Shown here in pieces: positions 1 to 8,136 of a stretch of 11,178 bases of DNA. How positions within the stretch are numbered: position 1 is the stretch's first letter; each line of letters opens with the position of its first letter. Location: assembly GCA_025936205.1 (NCBI GenBank), contig JAICTU010000310.1, forward strand, positions 1 through 11,178, given 5' to 3'. The translations under genes and the position numbers were made by a program. The notes below the pieces were generated by a model. That model saw only the letters and a program-made list of their open reading frames with translations. It was not told where the DNA came from and did not search any database. This DNA is from Polyangiaceae bacterium (GTDB lineage Bacteria; Myxococcota; Polyangia; Polyangiales; Polyangiaceae).

Positions 1-2128
1 CGTCGAGCGCGACGCGGAAGCGAGCGCTGGGCAGCGCGCGCGCAGGGCTCACGCTGAGCCCCGAGTACGAAAAGCGCGAGTAGCTGAGCCCGTGCCCGAA
101 CGCGAACAAGGGCCCCGTGACTTGCCCTTCATCTCGGCCCTGCGCACCGACCTTGTACGGAAACGCGAGCGGGATCTGCCCGACGGATTGCGGGATCGTG
201 ATGGGCAGGCGGCCGGCAGGGTTGTAGTCGCCGAAGAGCACGTCCGCGAGCGCGTTGCCACCGTGCTCCCCCAGGTACCAGACCGTGAGCAGCGCCGGCG
301 CATGGCGCGCGGCGTAGTTCACGCTGAGCGGGCGCCCGCTGGAGAGCACCACGACGAGCGGCAGCTTGGTCTTTGCGAGCGCGCGCAGCAGCGCCTCCTG
401 ATGGCCCGGTAGATTCAGGCTGATGCGGCTGCGCGATTCGCGGCTCAGCTCTTCGGGCTCGCCCACGACGAGAATGATCGCGTCCACGCCGCGCGCAGCT
501 TTCACGGCGGCGGCGATGCCGGCCTCTTCCGCGGCCGAGTTGCCTTCGTCATAGACGTCGCTCTCGGGCCAGTTTGCGTCTCGCGCGGCCACACCCTTTT
601 GGTAACGCACCTCCACTGCCGGCCCGAGCTTGGCGCGAATGCCGGCGAGGGGCGTCACGAAGTCGAGGTGCTGAGGCCCATAGCGGCACCACCAGGCGCG
701 TGGGTCATCCGCGAGGGGCCCTGCCACCAACAGCTTCTTCAGAGAACGGGGCAGGGGCAGCAGCGAACCCTCGTTCTTCAACAGGACGATGGCTTCGTGC
801 CCTGCACGCTCCGCGGTCGCCAGGTGGTCGGGCGCGCGCACCGTGGTTGTGGCCTGGTCGGGGGAGCGATAGGGCGCGTCGAATGAACCTTGCCAGAACT
901 TCACGCGCAGGATCTCGCGCACGCGCGCATCGATGGTCGCAACGGGAATGCGCCCGCTCCGTACCAGCTCGCGCAGCGGCAAGACATAGGCGTCCGGCTG
1001 CGTGAAGTGGGTGCGAATGGCGACACCAGCTTCCACGGCGCGGGCGATGGCTTCCGGAGCGGTGCCGGCCACGCGGTGCTTGTCATGCAGGAACTCGACC
1101 GCGCCGCTGTCCGAGACGATGTAGCCTTTGAAGCCGTACTGCCCGCGCAAGATGCCGTCGAGAAACAGCCGGTTCTCGCTGATCGGTACGCCGTCGTAGT
1201 CGTTGTAAGACGCCATCACCCCAAGCGCTCCAGCGTCGCGTACCGCGCGCCGGAAGGGCAGGAGATACAGGCTCTCTACCTCGCTCCAGGTGGCGTGCGG
1301 GTTGGTGCGAGCGTCGCCGTCTCGGCCGCCCTCGGGGATGCCGTACACAGCGAAGTGCTTGAGCGTGGACACGACGTGCTCGGCTTGGATGCCGCGCACC
1401 TGTTGCACGCCGAGCTCGCTCACCAGATACGGGTCTTCCCCGTAGGTCTCGATGGTGCGGCCCCAGCGCGGATCGCGAGAGAGATCCAGCACCGGCGAGT
1501 AGACGTTCGTGTAGCCGAGAGCGCGGGCTTCTTTGCCCGTGACGCGGCCGATGTCGTGCACGAGCGCCTTGTCCCAGGTGCTGGCCACGGCCAGCTCGGC
1601 GGGGAAGCTCGTGGCCCGGGTGTGCAGCAGGCCGCGGATGCCTTCATTGGTGAAGTCGACGGGGATGCCGAGGCGGGTGCGTTCGACGAACCAGCGCTGG
1701 ATCTCGTTCAGAGCGCGGACGTGCAGCGGCCAGGGAAAGGCGTACTTGGGTTCGGGCAGATTGTTATCGGTGCCCGTGTTGCCGTTGAGCTGCTCGTCGA
1801 TGTTGCCGATGCCGTCCTTCCAGAGCGCCTGGTCCCAGGCCGGCGTGGGCAGCTCGTCCTTCAATACCCGGCCGAAGCCGTACAGCGTCGCCATCTGCGC
1901 GGTCTTTTCTTCGAGCGTCATCCGCGCGATCAGGTCGCTGATGCGCGCTTCGACGTCGCGCGTCGCATCCTCGTACGGGTCTTTGACGCCGTTCTTGTTC
2001 AGATCCAGCCAGCCCTCGTGATAGATGGGCGCGAGCGGCCGCGGATCGATGAAATCATTCGGCGCGGGCGCGAGCGCGAGGCCGAACAAGGAGACGAGAA
2101 GGGCGAGGAGCAGCGGTGTGCGGGGCAC
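1..2128 (-). CDS. Secreted glycoside hydrolase family 3 (beta-glucosidase-like), 3' end beyond window
   Basis: Predicted exo-acting glycosidase that removes beta-linked sugars from oligosaccharides or glycosides outside the cytoplasm. I translated the frame by hand; 709 codons are visible and no stop occurs before the left edge. The GTG start at 2128 has an in-frame TAG three codons upstream, which is the stop of the preceding gene, so it is the first possible start. It gives a Sec signal peptide (MPRTPLLLALLVSLFGLALA). The family 3 TIM-barrel domain follows, with ARMTLEEKTAQM, the conserved KHFAVYG, and YIVSDSGAV, whose Asp340 (codon 1109-1111) is the expected nucleophile. The second alpha/beta domain includes VLLKNEGSLLPL, VVGEPEELSRES and LFGDYNPAGRLP. 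The visible part ends at FGHGLSYSRFSYSGL, where the C-terminal fibronectin III-like domain of the family normally begins. It lies 9 nt after the enolase-superfamily gene and is probably co-transcribed with it. Family assignment is firm; substrate is unknown. Confidence 0.93.
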   Translation of the reverse strand, partial: MPRTPLLLALLVSLFGLALAPAPNDFIDPRPLAPIYHEGWLDLNKNGVKDPYEDATRDVEARISDLIARMTLEEKTAQMATLYGFGRVLKDELPTPAWDQALWKDGIGNIDEQLNGNTGTDNNLPEPKYAFPWPLHVRALNEIQRWFVERTRLGIPVDFTNEGIRGLLHTRATSFPAELAVASTWDKALVHDIGRVTGKEARALGYTNVYSPVLDLSRDPRWGRTIETYGEDPYLVSELGVQQVRGIQAEHVVSTLKHFAVYGIPEGGRDGDARTNPHATWSEVESLYLLPFRRAVRDAGALGVMASYNDYDGVPISENRLFLDGILRGQYGFKGYIVSDSGAVEFLHDKHRVAGTAPEAIARAVEAGVAIRTHFTQPDAYVLPLRELVRSGRIPVATIDARVREILRVKFWQGSFDAPYRSPDQATTTVRAPDHLATAERAGHEAIVLLKNEGSLLPLPRSLKKLLVAGPLADDPRAWWCRYGPQHLDFVTPLAGIRAKLGPAVEVRYQKGVAARDANWPESDVYDEGNSAAEEAGIAAAVKAARGVDAIILVVGEPEELSRESRSRISLNLPGHQEALLRALAKTKLPLVVVLSSGRPLSVNYAARHAPALLTVWYLGEHGGNALADVLFGDYNPAGRLPITIPQSVGQIPLAFPYKVGAQGRDEGQVTGPLFAFGHGLSYSRFSYSGLSVSPARALPSARFRVALD

Positions 2129-2137
2129 GGGACCAGA

Positions 2138-3433
2138 CTAGATCGAGGTGAGCACCTCCTGGCGCTCGATCTTGCTGGCATCGAGCTCGATGCCGAAGCC
2201 GGGCCGCTCTTTCAGCGCGACCCAGCCGCTGGCCGTCGTGGGCGGATCTTTCAGAAAGTGCGTCTTCTCGGGCACGTGGTTGATGAGATACTCGCCGAAC
2301 GGACACAGCGCGGGCGATTGGCTCGCGACGATGTGCAACGCCCCGAGCACATTGTGGCAGTGCGGCACGAGTTTCACCCCGCGCACGGAACAGAGATGCC
2401 CGATCTTGAGCACCTCGCTCACCCCTCCGCACCACTCGGGGTCCGCCTGAACGTAGTGCAGCGCACCCCCCTCCAGGTATTGCTCCACTTCCCAGCGGTT
2501 GTAAAAGTGTTCACCGGTGGCGAGCGGCACACCCGTGGCGCGGCTCAGCCGGGAAAAGCTCTCCAGATCCGCGACGGCGAACGGCTCTTCGAGCCAGGTG
2601 GGTTGGTAACGCTCTACCTTCCGGCACCATTCCAGGGCGTATTGCAGATCCCAGCTCTGATACGCATCGAACATCATCTCGGCCTGGTCGCCCAGGGCCT
2701 CGCGCAGCGCGCGCGCCAGTTGCACGTTTTGATCCATGCCGCGAGCACCGTCGCCGGGGCCATAGCCCAGAAACCACTTCTGCCGCACAAAACCGGCCTT
2801 GTGGAGCTGGGAGGCCCGGCGCGCCGCGAGCGCCGGGTCGATAGCGAAGCCCAGACAGCTACCGTAGACCGGCACGGGCTGCTGTGTGGGGCCACCCAGT
2901 AAACGGAAGACGGGCGCGCTGAAGCGCCGCCCGCGCAGATCCCAGAGCGCGTTGTCGAGCGCGGCGATGGCCATCATGTAGTGGCTGGCGCGCGAGTGGC
3001 GGTTGGAGCGGTACATCTGATCCCAGAGGCGCTCGATCGCCAGCGCATCCTGCCCGAGCAGCAAGGTCCGCAGCGGCCCGAGCAGGACCGGCAACACCTC
3101 GCGATCGAGCGCGCCGTACAGACCTTCGAGGCCGCCCCGGGTGCGGATGCGCACGTAGTACTGCGTGACGGGCGCCGGTTCAGGCTTGGCGCTGGGCGCG
3201 TCCTTGTACGGGGCCGGGCGGCGCTCGGGATAGAGGTACGCGGGGTTGCTTTGGGGCTGATGATTGACCCCGCGCAGGACCTGCTGCGTCCCCAGCAGGC
3301 GCAACACCTCGATCTCCTGGATGACCAGGGCTGCGTCGCCGGCGGCATCGGCGAGCGCGTCGCGGGTGGCGATGGGCACGAGTGCGAGCGCTGAAGCGGA
3401 GCCCAGCGCGCGAATGAAGTCTCTTCGATGCAT
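2138..3433 (-). CDS. Tat-exported enolase-superfamily enzyme (mandelate racemase/rhamnonate dehydratase-like)
   Basis: Predicted 431-aa enzyme of the mandelate racemase/muconate lactonizing group, which abstracts a proton next to a carboxylate, usually to dehydrate or epimerise sugar acids. The ATG at 3433 was chosen because it places a twin-arginine signal (MHRRDFIRALG, then a hydrophobic stretch to about residue 29) at the N-terminus; the frame is open farther upstream but that extension looks non-coding. The capping domain is followed by the barrel, with RQK (Lys219), a metal-ligand Asp in MFDAYQSW (Asp256), WLEEPF (Glu282/283), TGEHF (Glu308) and PHCHN (His358, likely catalytic). The DPEWCGG and GFGIELD motifs resemble L-rhamnonate dehydratase, but substrate is not proven. 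Export of such an enzyme is unusual, since most characterised members are cytoplasmic. The gene is directly upstream of the secreted family 3 glycosidase, suggesting extracellular glycan or sugar-acid use. Confidence 0.9.
   Translation of the reverse strand: MHRRDFIRALGSASALALVPIATRDALADAAGDAALVIQEIEVLRLLGTQQVLRGVNHQPQSNPAYLYPERRPAPYKDAPSAKPEPAPVTQYYVRIRTRGGLEGLYGALDREVLPVLLGPLRTLLLGQDALAIERLWDQMYRSNRHSRASHYMMAIAALDNALWDLRGRRFSAPVFRLLGGPTQQPVPVYGSCLGFAIDPALAARRASQLHKAGFVRQKWFLGYGPGDGARGMDQNVQLARALREALGDQAEMMFDAYQSWDLQYALEWCRKVERYQPTWLEEPFAVADLESFSRLSRATGVPLATGEHFYNRWEVEQYLEGGALHYVQADPEWCGGVSEVLKIGHLCSVRGVKLVPHCHNVLGALHIVASQSPALCPFGEYLINHVPEKTHFLKDPPTTASGWVALKERPGFGIELDASKIERQEVLTSI
2141..2171 (-). 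other. Nested inverted repeat at the enolase/GH3 junction
   Basis: A perfect GAGGTG-AG-CACCTC dyad (2145-2158) sits within a longer arm pair, GATCGAG (2141-2147) and CTCGATC (2165-2171); the two structures share bases and are alternatives. They cover the last codons of the enolase-like gene, ending next to its TAG stop and 13-17 nt before the GTG of the downstream glycosidase, which has no good ribosome binding site. In mRNA this could be an intercistronic stem-loop affecting processing or translational coupling. It could also be chance within GC-rich coding sequence. Confidence 0.35.
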
Positions 3434-3581
3434 GATCCCGTCTCGGCCTGAAGTAGGCGCCGAGCGTAGGCGGGAATGGCGTGCCGGTGTGCGGCTCTTT
3501 TGCCAGCACACACCTGGTTACTGCGGCGAGGCGCGCATTGCTGGGGCGGGTTTGGTATTGACGACACGCCGGGCCCATCCT

Positions 3582-3612
3582 GGCTCGGCCCGGAGCCGTG
3601 GGTTGCCGAGCC
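3582..3612 (-). terminator. Possible stem-loop downstream of the Hsp70-like gene
   Basis: GGCTCGG (3582-3588) and CCGAGCC (3606-3612) can form a 7-bp stem beginning 10 nt after the Hsp70-like stop codon. A competing shorter stem, GGCTC/GAGCC, lies inside it. No T tract follows on the minus strand, so it is not a canonical intrinsic terminator. The rest of the 188-bp gap before the enolase-like gene should hold that gene's promoter, but I see no convincing -35/-10 pair. Confidence 0.25.
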
Positions 3613-3621
3613 CCGAATGAC

Positions 3622-4910
3622 TCACGGGCAACCCATGATGTTCTGGTTGCTTTGGATCAGCTCGCGTCGTGCGGTGTCCGGCGTGAGTTGGCGATGCCGG
3701 TCGAGGAAGCGACCGATCTCGCGTGCGAGCACTCGTTCGCCGCGTTCATTCCAGAGCTTTACCGAGACGCTGATCAATTCGACGACGACACTCTCGAACG
3801 TGCTCTCGGGATCGGCTCCCAGTCGCCACGCTGCGTCCAGCTTGGCGCGCAGCTTCGCCCAGAGCCGCCAGCGCTCGCTGCTCGGCAGGTCCTTGGACTC
3901 GCAGCCAAGATGAAGCGCGTCGCGAAGCCGCTCGACTTCATCCAGAGCGCCCACGAGCACGACGCGCGACAGCGCGCCGGCGTTTAGGCCCTTGCTGCCG
4001 AGCAAGCGCAGGCACACCTGGATCGTGCGCTCGATCAGCGGCTCGATCAGCCGCTCCAGAACCGAGCGCTCCAGCTCCAGATCGAGATCGAAGGGCTCGC
4101 CGGCGAGCTCCAGGTTCGGGCAGGTGATGCTCGCGCTCTCCGCGCGCGTGAGCTCGATCTTGGCTTCTTCCGCCAGTAGCCGAAGTCGGCGCAAGAGCGC
4201 GGCGTGCGCCGGATTCTTGGCTCGATGCGCGGCCCGCCGCTGCGCTCCAGCTCGGCGAGCAGGTGATCGACGATGCGCGCATCGAAATCGCGGCCGCCGA
4301 GGAAGTTGTCGCCGTCCTGCCCGACCACCCGCAACAGCCCGTCTTGCGACTCGAGCAGGGAGGCGTCGAAGGTGCCGCCGCCCAGATCATAGACGAGCCA
4401 GGCTCCAGAATCCTGATCGTGCTTCCAGCCCGAGGCGAGCGCTGAAGCGACCGGCTCCTGAATCATCTCGATCTGCTCGAAGCCCGCGAGCCGTGCGGCC
4501 ACCGAAGTGGCGCTGGTTTGCGGCAGTTCGAACAGGGCCGGCACCGATACCACCGCCTTGCAGGGCGCGACGCCCAGCTGCGCCTGGATGTCGTTGCGCA
4601 GCGCGCCCAGCAGCAGGCTCGATAGTTCGTGCGGCGAGCGCGAAAGCCCGGCCGCGCGAAACTCGAAGCGGTGCTCCGTGCCCATCAGGCGCTTGAACTC
4701 GCCGTGCGCGTTGTCCGGATCCGACTCGAGGAAGCGGCGTGCCCTGGCACCCACGCTGGCGTTGCCGCGGCGATCGATGCGCACGACGCTGGGCGTGAGC
4801 ACGCCGCCCTCGGCGTTGCGGACCGTGGTGATCGTCTCGCCGTCGAACACGGCCGCGACGGAGTTCGTGGTTCCGAGGTCAATCCCGACGTAGAGCGGAC
4901 GCACCGACAT
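3622..4910 (-). pseudogene. Hsp70-family protein gene with a single-base frameshift
   Basis: Encodes an Hsp70/DnaK-like ATPase in two frames. The first (from ATG 4910) gives 230 aa with YVGIDLGTTNS (phosphate 1), GEFKRLMG, IQEPVASALASG and [10 protein letters not shown] (residues about 174-182, phosphate 2). It ends in family-like sequence at GGPRIE, after which that frame turns into Arg/Ser-rich nonsense and runs on to about 4047. The second frame takes over at about 4221 with AKNPAHAALLRRLRLLAEEAKIELTRA, abbreviated here as the expected helix ending AEEAKIELTRA, and runs to the stop at 3622. Re-reading one base at 4221 joins them into a 429-aa protein, so one base is missing from the DNA or assembly. 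The adenosine motif is degenerate (VVLVGALDEVERL, where DnaK has VGGSTRMP), and the last ~100 residues are not a normal substrate-binding domain. ATG 4910 is preferred to GTG 4928 because family homology begins there. It may be a true pseudogene, a sequencing error or, less likely, recoded. Confidence 0.85.
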
Positions 4911-4986
4911 ACCTGTACACGTCCTCACGGCAACGGCGGCCGCGGACCAAAGGCACAGGGCGCTCGGTGATCGACGGCTTGCTGCG

Positions 4987-5013
4987 GTGGGAGTGGCGCG
5001 CCGATTGTCCCAC
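4987..5013 (-). terminator. Possible stem-loop downstream of the di-heme cytochrome gene
   Basis: GTGGGA (4987-4992) and TCCCAC (5008-5013) form a 6-bp stem with a 15-nt loop, 43 nt after the cytochrome stop in the 146-bp gap before the Hsp70-like gene. No T run follows. It may be a weak terminator, an operator for the Hsp70-like gene or chance. Confidence 0.2.
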
Positions 5014-5056
5014 TACTCGGCGGGGACTCGGAGCCGCATCCCGAGCTGGCTTCGCT

Positions 5057-6457
5057 TCAGAGTGACTCGACGAACGCCACCAGCGCCGCGCGCTCGTCGA
5101 CGTCGAGCGCCGTGAACGCCTCGCGCGCCATTGCCGCCTCGCCGCCGTGCCAGAGGATGGCTTCCGCGACGCCGTCGGCGCGCCCATCGTGCAGCAACCG
5201 CTCGTGGCCGCTCACCGTGCGGTACAGCCCGAGCCCCCAGAGCGGCGGGGTGCGCCACTCGTCGCCTTCGGCGTCGAAGCTGGGGCGATGGTCGCCCAGC
5301 GCAGGGCCGAGATCGTGCAACAAAAGGTCCGTAAAGGGGGCGATTGCCTGGCTCTGCAGCTCCGGCAGGGCGGCGTCGGCAGCGGTGAGCTGGCTCGGTT
5401 CGTGGCAAGCAGCGCAGCCCGCCTGATCGAAGAGTCGTTCGCCGCGCAGCACCTCGGGCGCGTCCGCGTTGCGGCGCGCGGGTACGGAGAGCAGTCGTAG
5501 ATACGACACGATGCGGTCGAGCACGCGCTCGGCGAGCTCGGGTTCACCGCTCTCCGAAGCGCGGCAGCTCTCGCTCGCCGTGCAGATGTCTTCCGGGTGC
5601 AACAGCGAGCTGACGCCCAGGTCCGCGGACAGCGCCGCCGCGATCTGCTGCCGCAGGTTGGGCTGCTCCGCTTTCCAGCCGAAGCGCCCCGCGCTCTGGT
5701 GTTGCTGCTCGCGATCCCAGACGCGGTTCAGCCGCCCGGAGATGCCGTCACCGTCGGCGTCGTCGGGATCTGCGCGCTGCTCGAGTCGTGCCTCGGGGAT
5801 CGCCTCCAGCAGGCCGAGGCCGATGGTCGCGGGGGCGACGCGCGGCGAGAGCACGAGGGGACTGGCGGTGGGCCCATACTGGAGTTGGTCGAGGCCGTAG
5901 GTGGGCGAGCCCAACTCAAAGGGAGTACCGTCGTCGTAGTGGCCTGCGAGCAGAGTGGTTTCGATGTGTGGCGTGCCTTCGGGAGCGACGCCTGCGATGG
6001 CGCGCGTCTGGAGCTGCGTTCCGTAGACGGGATCGCCCGTGGCCTCACCGGTTGTGTCGCGCGCGCCGTCGCCGAGCCGCAGCACGAAGCCGGTGAACTC
6101 TTCGTCCGGCGTGAGCGGCGGCCGGCCGCGTCCCCCGCCCAGATGGCAGTCTGCGCAGGCGAGCGCGTCATAGAGCGGCCCCAGGCCGGCGCGGGTCTCG
6201 ATCTCGGTCGGAGGCGCCAGCCAGGGCTGCACATAGAAGCCCTCGCCGGAGTTGAAGTAGAGCTGGCTGTCGCGGCTGCTCTGGGGCGCGCGCTGTGCAA
6301 AGGCTCTGCCGTCCGCGAGTGGCGTCGTCAGCGCTCCGCCGGGCCCCTGCGCGGCTTCCCACTCGAGTGATGTGCGGTCTTCGCGACCGCAGCCCAGCGC
6401 GGCGCTCAGAAACACGCCTGCCAAAAACGGGACTCGCGGTGCGCCAGAGAAGCACAC
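5057..6457 (-). CDS. Di-heme c-type cytochrome oxidoreductase, DUF1111 family
   Basis: Predicted 466-aa periplasmic electron-transfer protein or oxidoreductase of the DUF1111/COG3488 family (often annotated as thiol oxidoreductase). It has two heme c sites, CADCH (residues 101-105) and CAACH (348-352). Between them is an acidic, possibly calcium-binding loop (PDDADGDGISGRLNRVWD, about 231-248). Family-typical C-terminal blocks follow: EWRTPPLWGLG, LLHDGRADGVAEAILWHGGEA and a final helix. The N-terminus has a hydrophobic stretch ending in ALGC (Cys23), consistent with Sec export and perhaps a lipoprotein with a non-canonical lipobox. The GTG start at 6457 is supported by TAAGG 7 nt upstream. 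Length and motif order match an intact family member. It is transcribed away from the SGNH hydrolase gene. The imelysin-type iron-uptake genes that sometimes accompany this family are not in view, so its electron partner is unknown. Confidence 0.9.
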   Translation of the reverse strand: MCFSGAPRVPFLAGVFLSAALGCGREDRTSLEWEAAQGPGGALTTPLADGRAFAQRAPQSSRDSQLYFNSGEGFYVQPWLAPPTEIETRAGLGPLYDALACADCHLGGGRGRPPLTPDEEFTGFVLRLGDGARDTTGEATGDPVYGTQLQTRAIAGVAPEGTPHIETTLLAGHYDDGTPFELGSPTYGLDQLQYGPTASPLVLSPRVAPATIGLGLLEAIPEARLEQRADPDDADGDGISGRLNRVWDREQQHQSAGRFGWKAEQPNLRQQIAAALSADLGVSSLLHPEDICTASESCRASESGEPELAERVLDRIVSYLRLLSVPARRNADAPEVLRGERLFDQAGCAACHEPSQLTAADAALPELQSQAIAPFTDLLLHDLGPALGDHRPSFDAEGDEWRTPPLWGLGLYRTVSGHERLLHDGRADGVAEAILWHGGEAAMAREAFTALDVDERAALVAFVESL

Positions 6458-6576
6458 AGCCGCACCTTAGCTCGCGCCCTGGGCCGCGGGTAGGGGAGTA
6501 GAAAGCTGGCCCGGAAGCGGCCAAACCTTTGCCGTCAACTCTGGAACACGGGGCCTCGCGTGGTATTGTCCCGCCG
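6458..6576. promoter_or_regulatory. Divergent promoter region between cytochrome and SGNH genes
   Basis: This 119-bp gap separates two genes transcribed away from each other, so it must hold both promoters. On the plus strand TGGTATTGT (6561-6569) reads as an extended -10 element; its predicted start site is at 6576-6577, on the ATG of the SGNH gene, suggesting a leaderless transcript. No good -35 is visible. On the minus strand TAAGG (6465-6469) is a plausible ribosome binding site for the GTG at 6457. Confidence 0.4.
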
Positions 6577-8127
6577 ATGCCGCGGCCCCTCCGCTCGTGG
6601 TGGCGTGGGCAGCGCCACACGGCCTACGCCATCGCTGGTCTGCTCTCTGCCGCGTGCGGCGTCTCGCTGTGGCACATGGGGCCACCGGCGCCTGCAGCGT
6701 CCCACTCGAGCGGGCCGGAAGCAGCGGCGAATCTCGAGTCCGGCGTGAACGTGAGCCCGGTGCCGGTCGCCCCTGCGAGCGAACAGATCGCACCTGGGAT
6801 GAGCGCGTCGGTCGGCGCGAGCCCGGGTGAAAGTGCAGGGTCGCCAGCCTCGGCCGCGTCCAGCGCACCTGCCGCGACCGCGGCGACCGTCTTTCCGCCC
6901 TATGCGGGCCACCCCGAGGACGACGACCCCTCCGGGGTGGAGCTCGAGGGGGTGCAGAACCTCGCCTACTATTATGGCCAGCTCACGCTCAGTGAGCTGG
7001 GCGTGAAGGGGGCGATCACGCGCGGCAGCCTGTGGGGCGATTCGGTGATCGGCGGCGACGGGCTGACGCAAGAGATCCGTCAGCGCCTGCAGCGCCGCTT
7101 CGGCGACGCCGGTCACGGCTTCCATGCGCTCGGCAAATACAGCCGCTGGTACGGGCATCGTGGCGTGCGCTACCAGGAGCGGCGCCCCTGGGAGACGTGT
7201 CTCATCATCTTCAAATGTGAGAAGGACCGCCGCTACGGCTACGGCGGCGTGTCCAGTGTGTCGCTCGGCAACGCGCTCAGCATGTGGGGCACGGTCTCCG
7301 AGGGGGACGACCTGGGCCACAAACTCTCGCGCTTCGAGCTCTGGTATCAGAAGCGTCCGGACGGAGGCGGATTCGAGATTCGCGTGGATGGTAAGGTGGC
7401 CCGCGTCGTCGACTCGCGCGCGCCCGAGGTGAGCGATGGCTTCGAGACCGTGCGGTTCTCGGACGGCGAGCACGAGATCGAGGTGGCGGCGCTCGGGACC
7501 GGCGTCGCGCGCGGCTACGGTGTGGTGCTGGAGCGCGACACGCCCGGCGCGGTGTGGGACGAGCTCGCGCTGATCGGCAGCTTCATCCAGCGCCTGGATT
7601 ACGAGGACCCCGATCACATCGCGGGGCAGGTGAAGCGCCGCGACGTGGATCTGCTGGGGTTCATGTTCGGGGGCAACGATCTGTCGCGCGAGCACTCCGA
7701 TCTGAAGACCACCACTGCGCCCTACGAGGCCGAGTACACGCGGGTGCTGCGCAAGTTCCGCGCGGGCAAGCCGAACGCTTCGTGCCTGATCCTGTCGATG
7801 ACGGACCATGCCAAGAAGGTAGACGAACAGATCGTCTCGCGGCCCGGCGTGGCACGCCTGGTGGAGGCGCAGCGCAAGGTCGCGCTGGCGGAGGGTTGCG
7901 CGTTCTTCGACACCTACATGGCGATGGGCGGTTCCGGCGCGGTCGAGCGCGGGCGCAAGAACAAGCCACCGCTCGCTTCACCGGATCTGCGTCATCCCAC
8001 CGTCGCCGGCCAGCGGCGCATCGCCACACTGTTCTACGCCGCGTTGATGCACGGGTATGCGGGTTTCCGGCGCGCTCACGCGGGACAACCCCTGCCGGCG
8101 CTCGACACGTCCGCCCCGGGAGGCTAA
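6577..8127 (+). CDS. Membrane-anchored or secreted SGNH/GDSL hydrolase with a large insert
   Basis: Predicted 516-aa extracytoplasmic esterase or acyl-group hydrolase. ATG 6577 is chosen over an upstream TTG (6529) because a hydrophobic signal anchor (about residues 15-34) follows it directly. A Pro/Ala/Ser-rich linker (about 36-104) leads to the catalytic domain. Block I is GSLWGDSVIGG with nucleophile Ser156 (codon 7042-7044), block III is FGGND (Asn367), and block V is SPDLRHP (Asp470, His473), so the full catalytic set is present. About 210 residues separate blocks I and III, including a beta-rich segment with SVSLGNALSMWG and FEIRVDGKVARV. That layout recalls peptidoglycan O-acetylesterases such as Ape1, which carry a carbohydrate-binding insert. 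This is a comparison of architecture, not a proven homology. No clear Shine-Dalgarno is seen. It is followed 9 nt later by the matrixin gene, so it probably heads an operon. Confidence 0.87.
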   Translation: MPRPLRSWWRGQRHTAYAIAGLLSAACGVSLWHMGPPAPAASHSSGPEAAANLESGVNVSPVPVAPASEQIAPGMSASVGASPGESAGSPASAASSAPAATAATVFPPYAGHPEDDDPSGVELEGVQNLAYYYGQLTLSELGVKGAITRGSLWGDSVIGGDGLTQEIRQRLQRRFGDAGHGFHALGKYSRWYGHRGVRYQERRPWETCLIIFKCEKDRRYGYGGVSSVSLGNALSMWGTVSEGDDLGHKLSRFELWYQKRPDGGGFEIRVDGKVARVVDSRAPEVSDGFETVRFSDGEHEIEVAALGTGVARGYGVVLERDTPGAVWDELALIGSFIQRLDYEDPDHIAGQVKRRDVDLLGFMFGGNDLSREHSDLKTTTAPYEAEYTRVLRKFRAGKPNASCLILSMTDHAKKVDEQIVSRPGVARLVEAQRKVALAEGCAFFDTYMAMGGSGAVERGRKNKPPLASPDLRHPTVAGQRRIATLFYAALMHGYAGFRRAHAGQPLPALDTSAPGG

Positions 8128-8136
8128 ACGCAAGGC

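Noticed and set aside
890..2902. 670-codon open frame on the plus strand
   Set aside because: It is antisense to the glycosidase and enolase genes, which have full sets of family motifs. Its translation is low in recognisable structure and arises from GC-rich codon bias.
4213..4224. Programmed -1 frameshift in the Hsp70-like gene
   Set aside because: No slippery heptamer or convincing downstream structure was seen; mutation or sequence error is simpler.
6535..7809. 424-codon open frame on the minus strand
   Set aside because: It lies opposite the SGNH hydrolase, whose catalytic blocks are intact; the antisense product has no domain I recognise.
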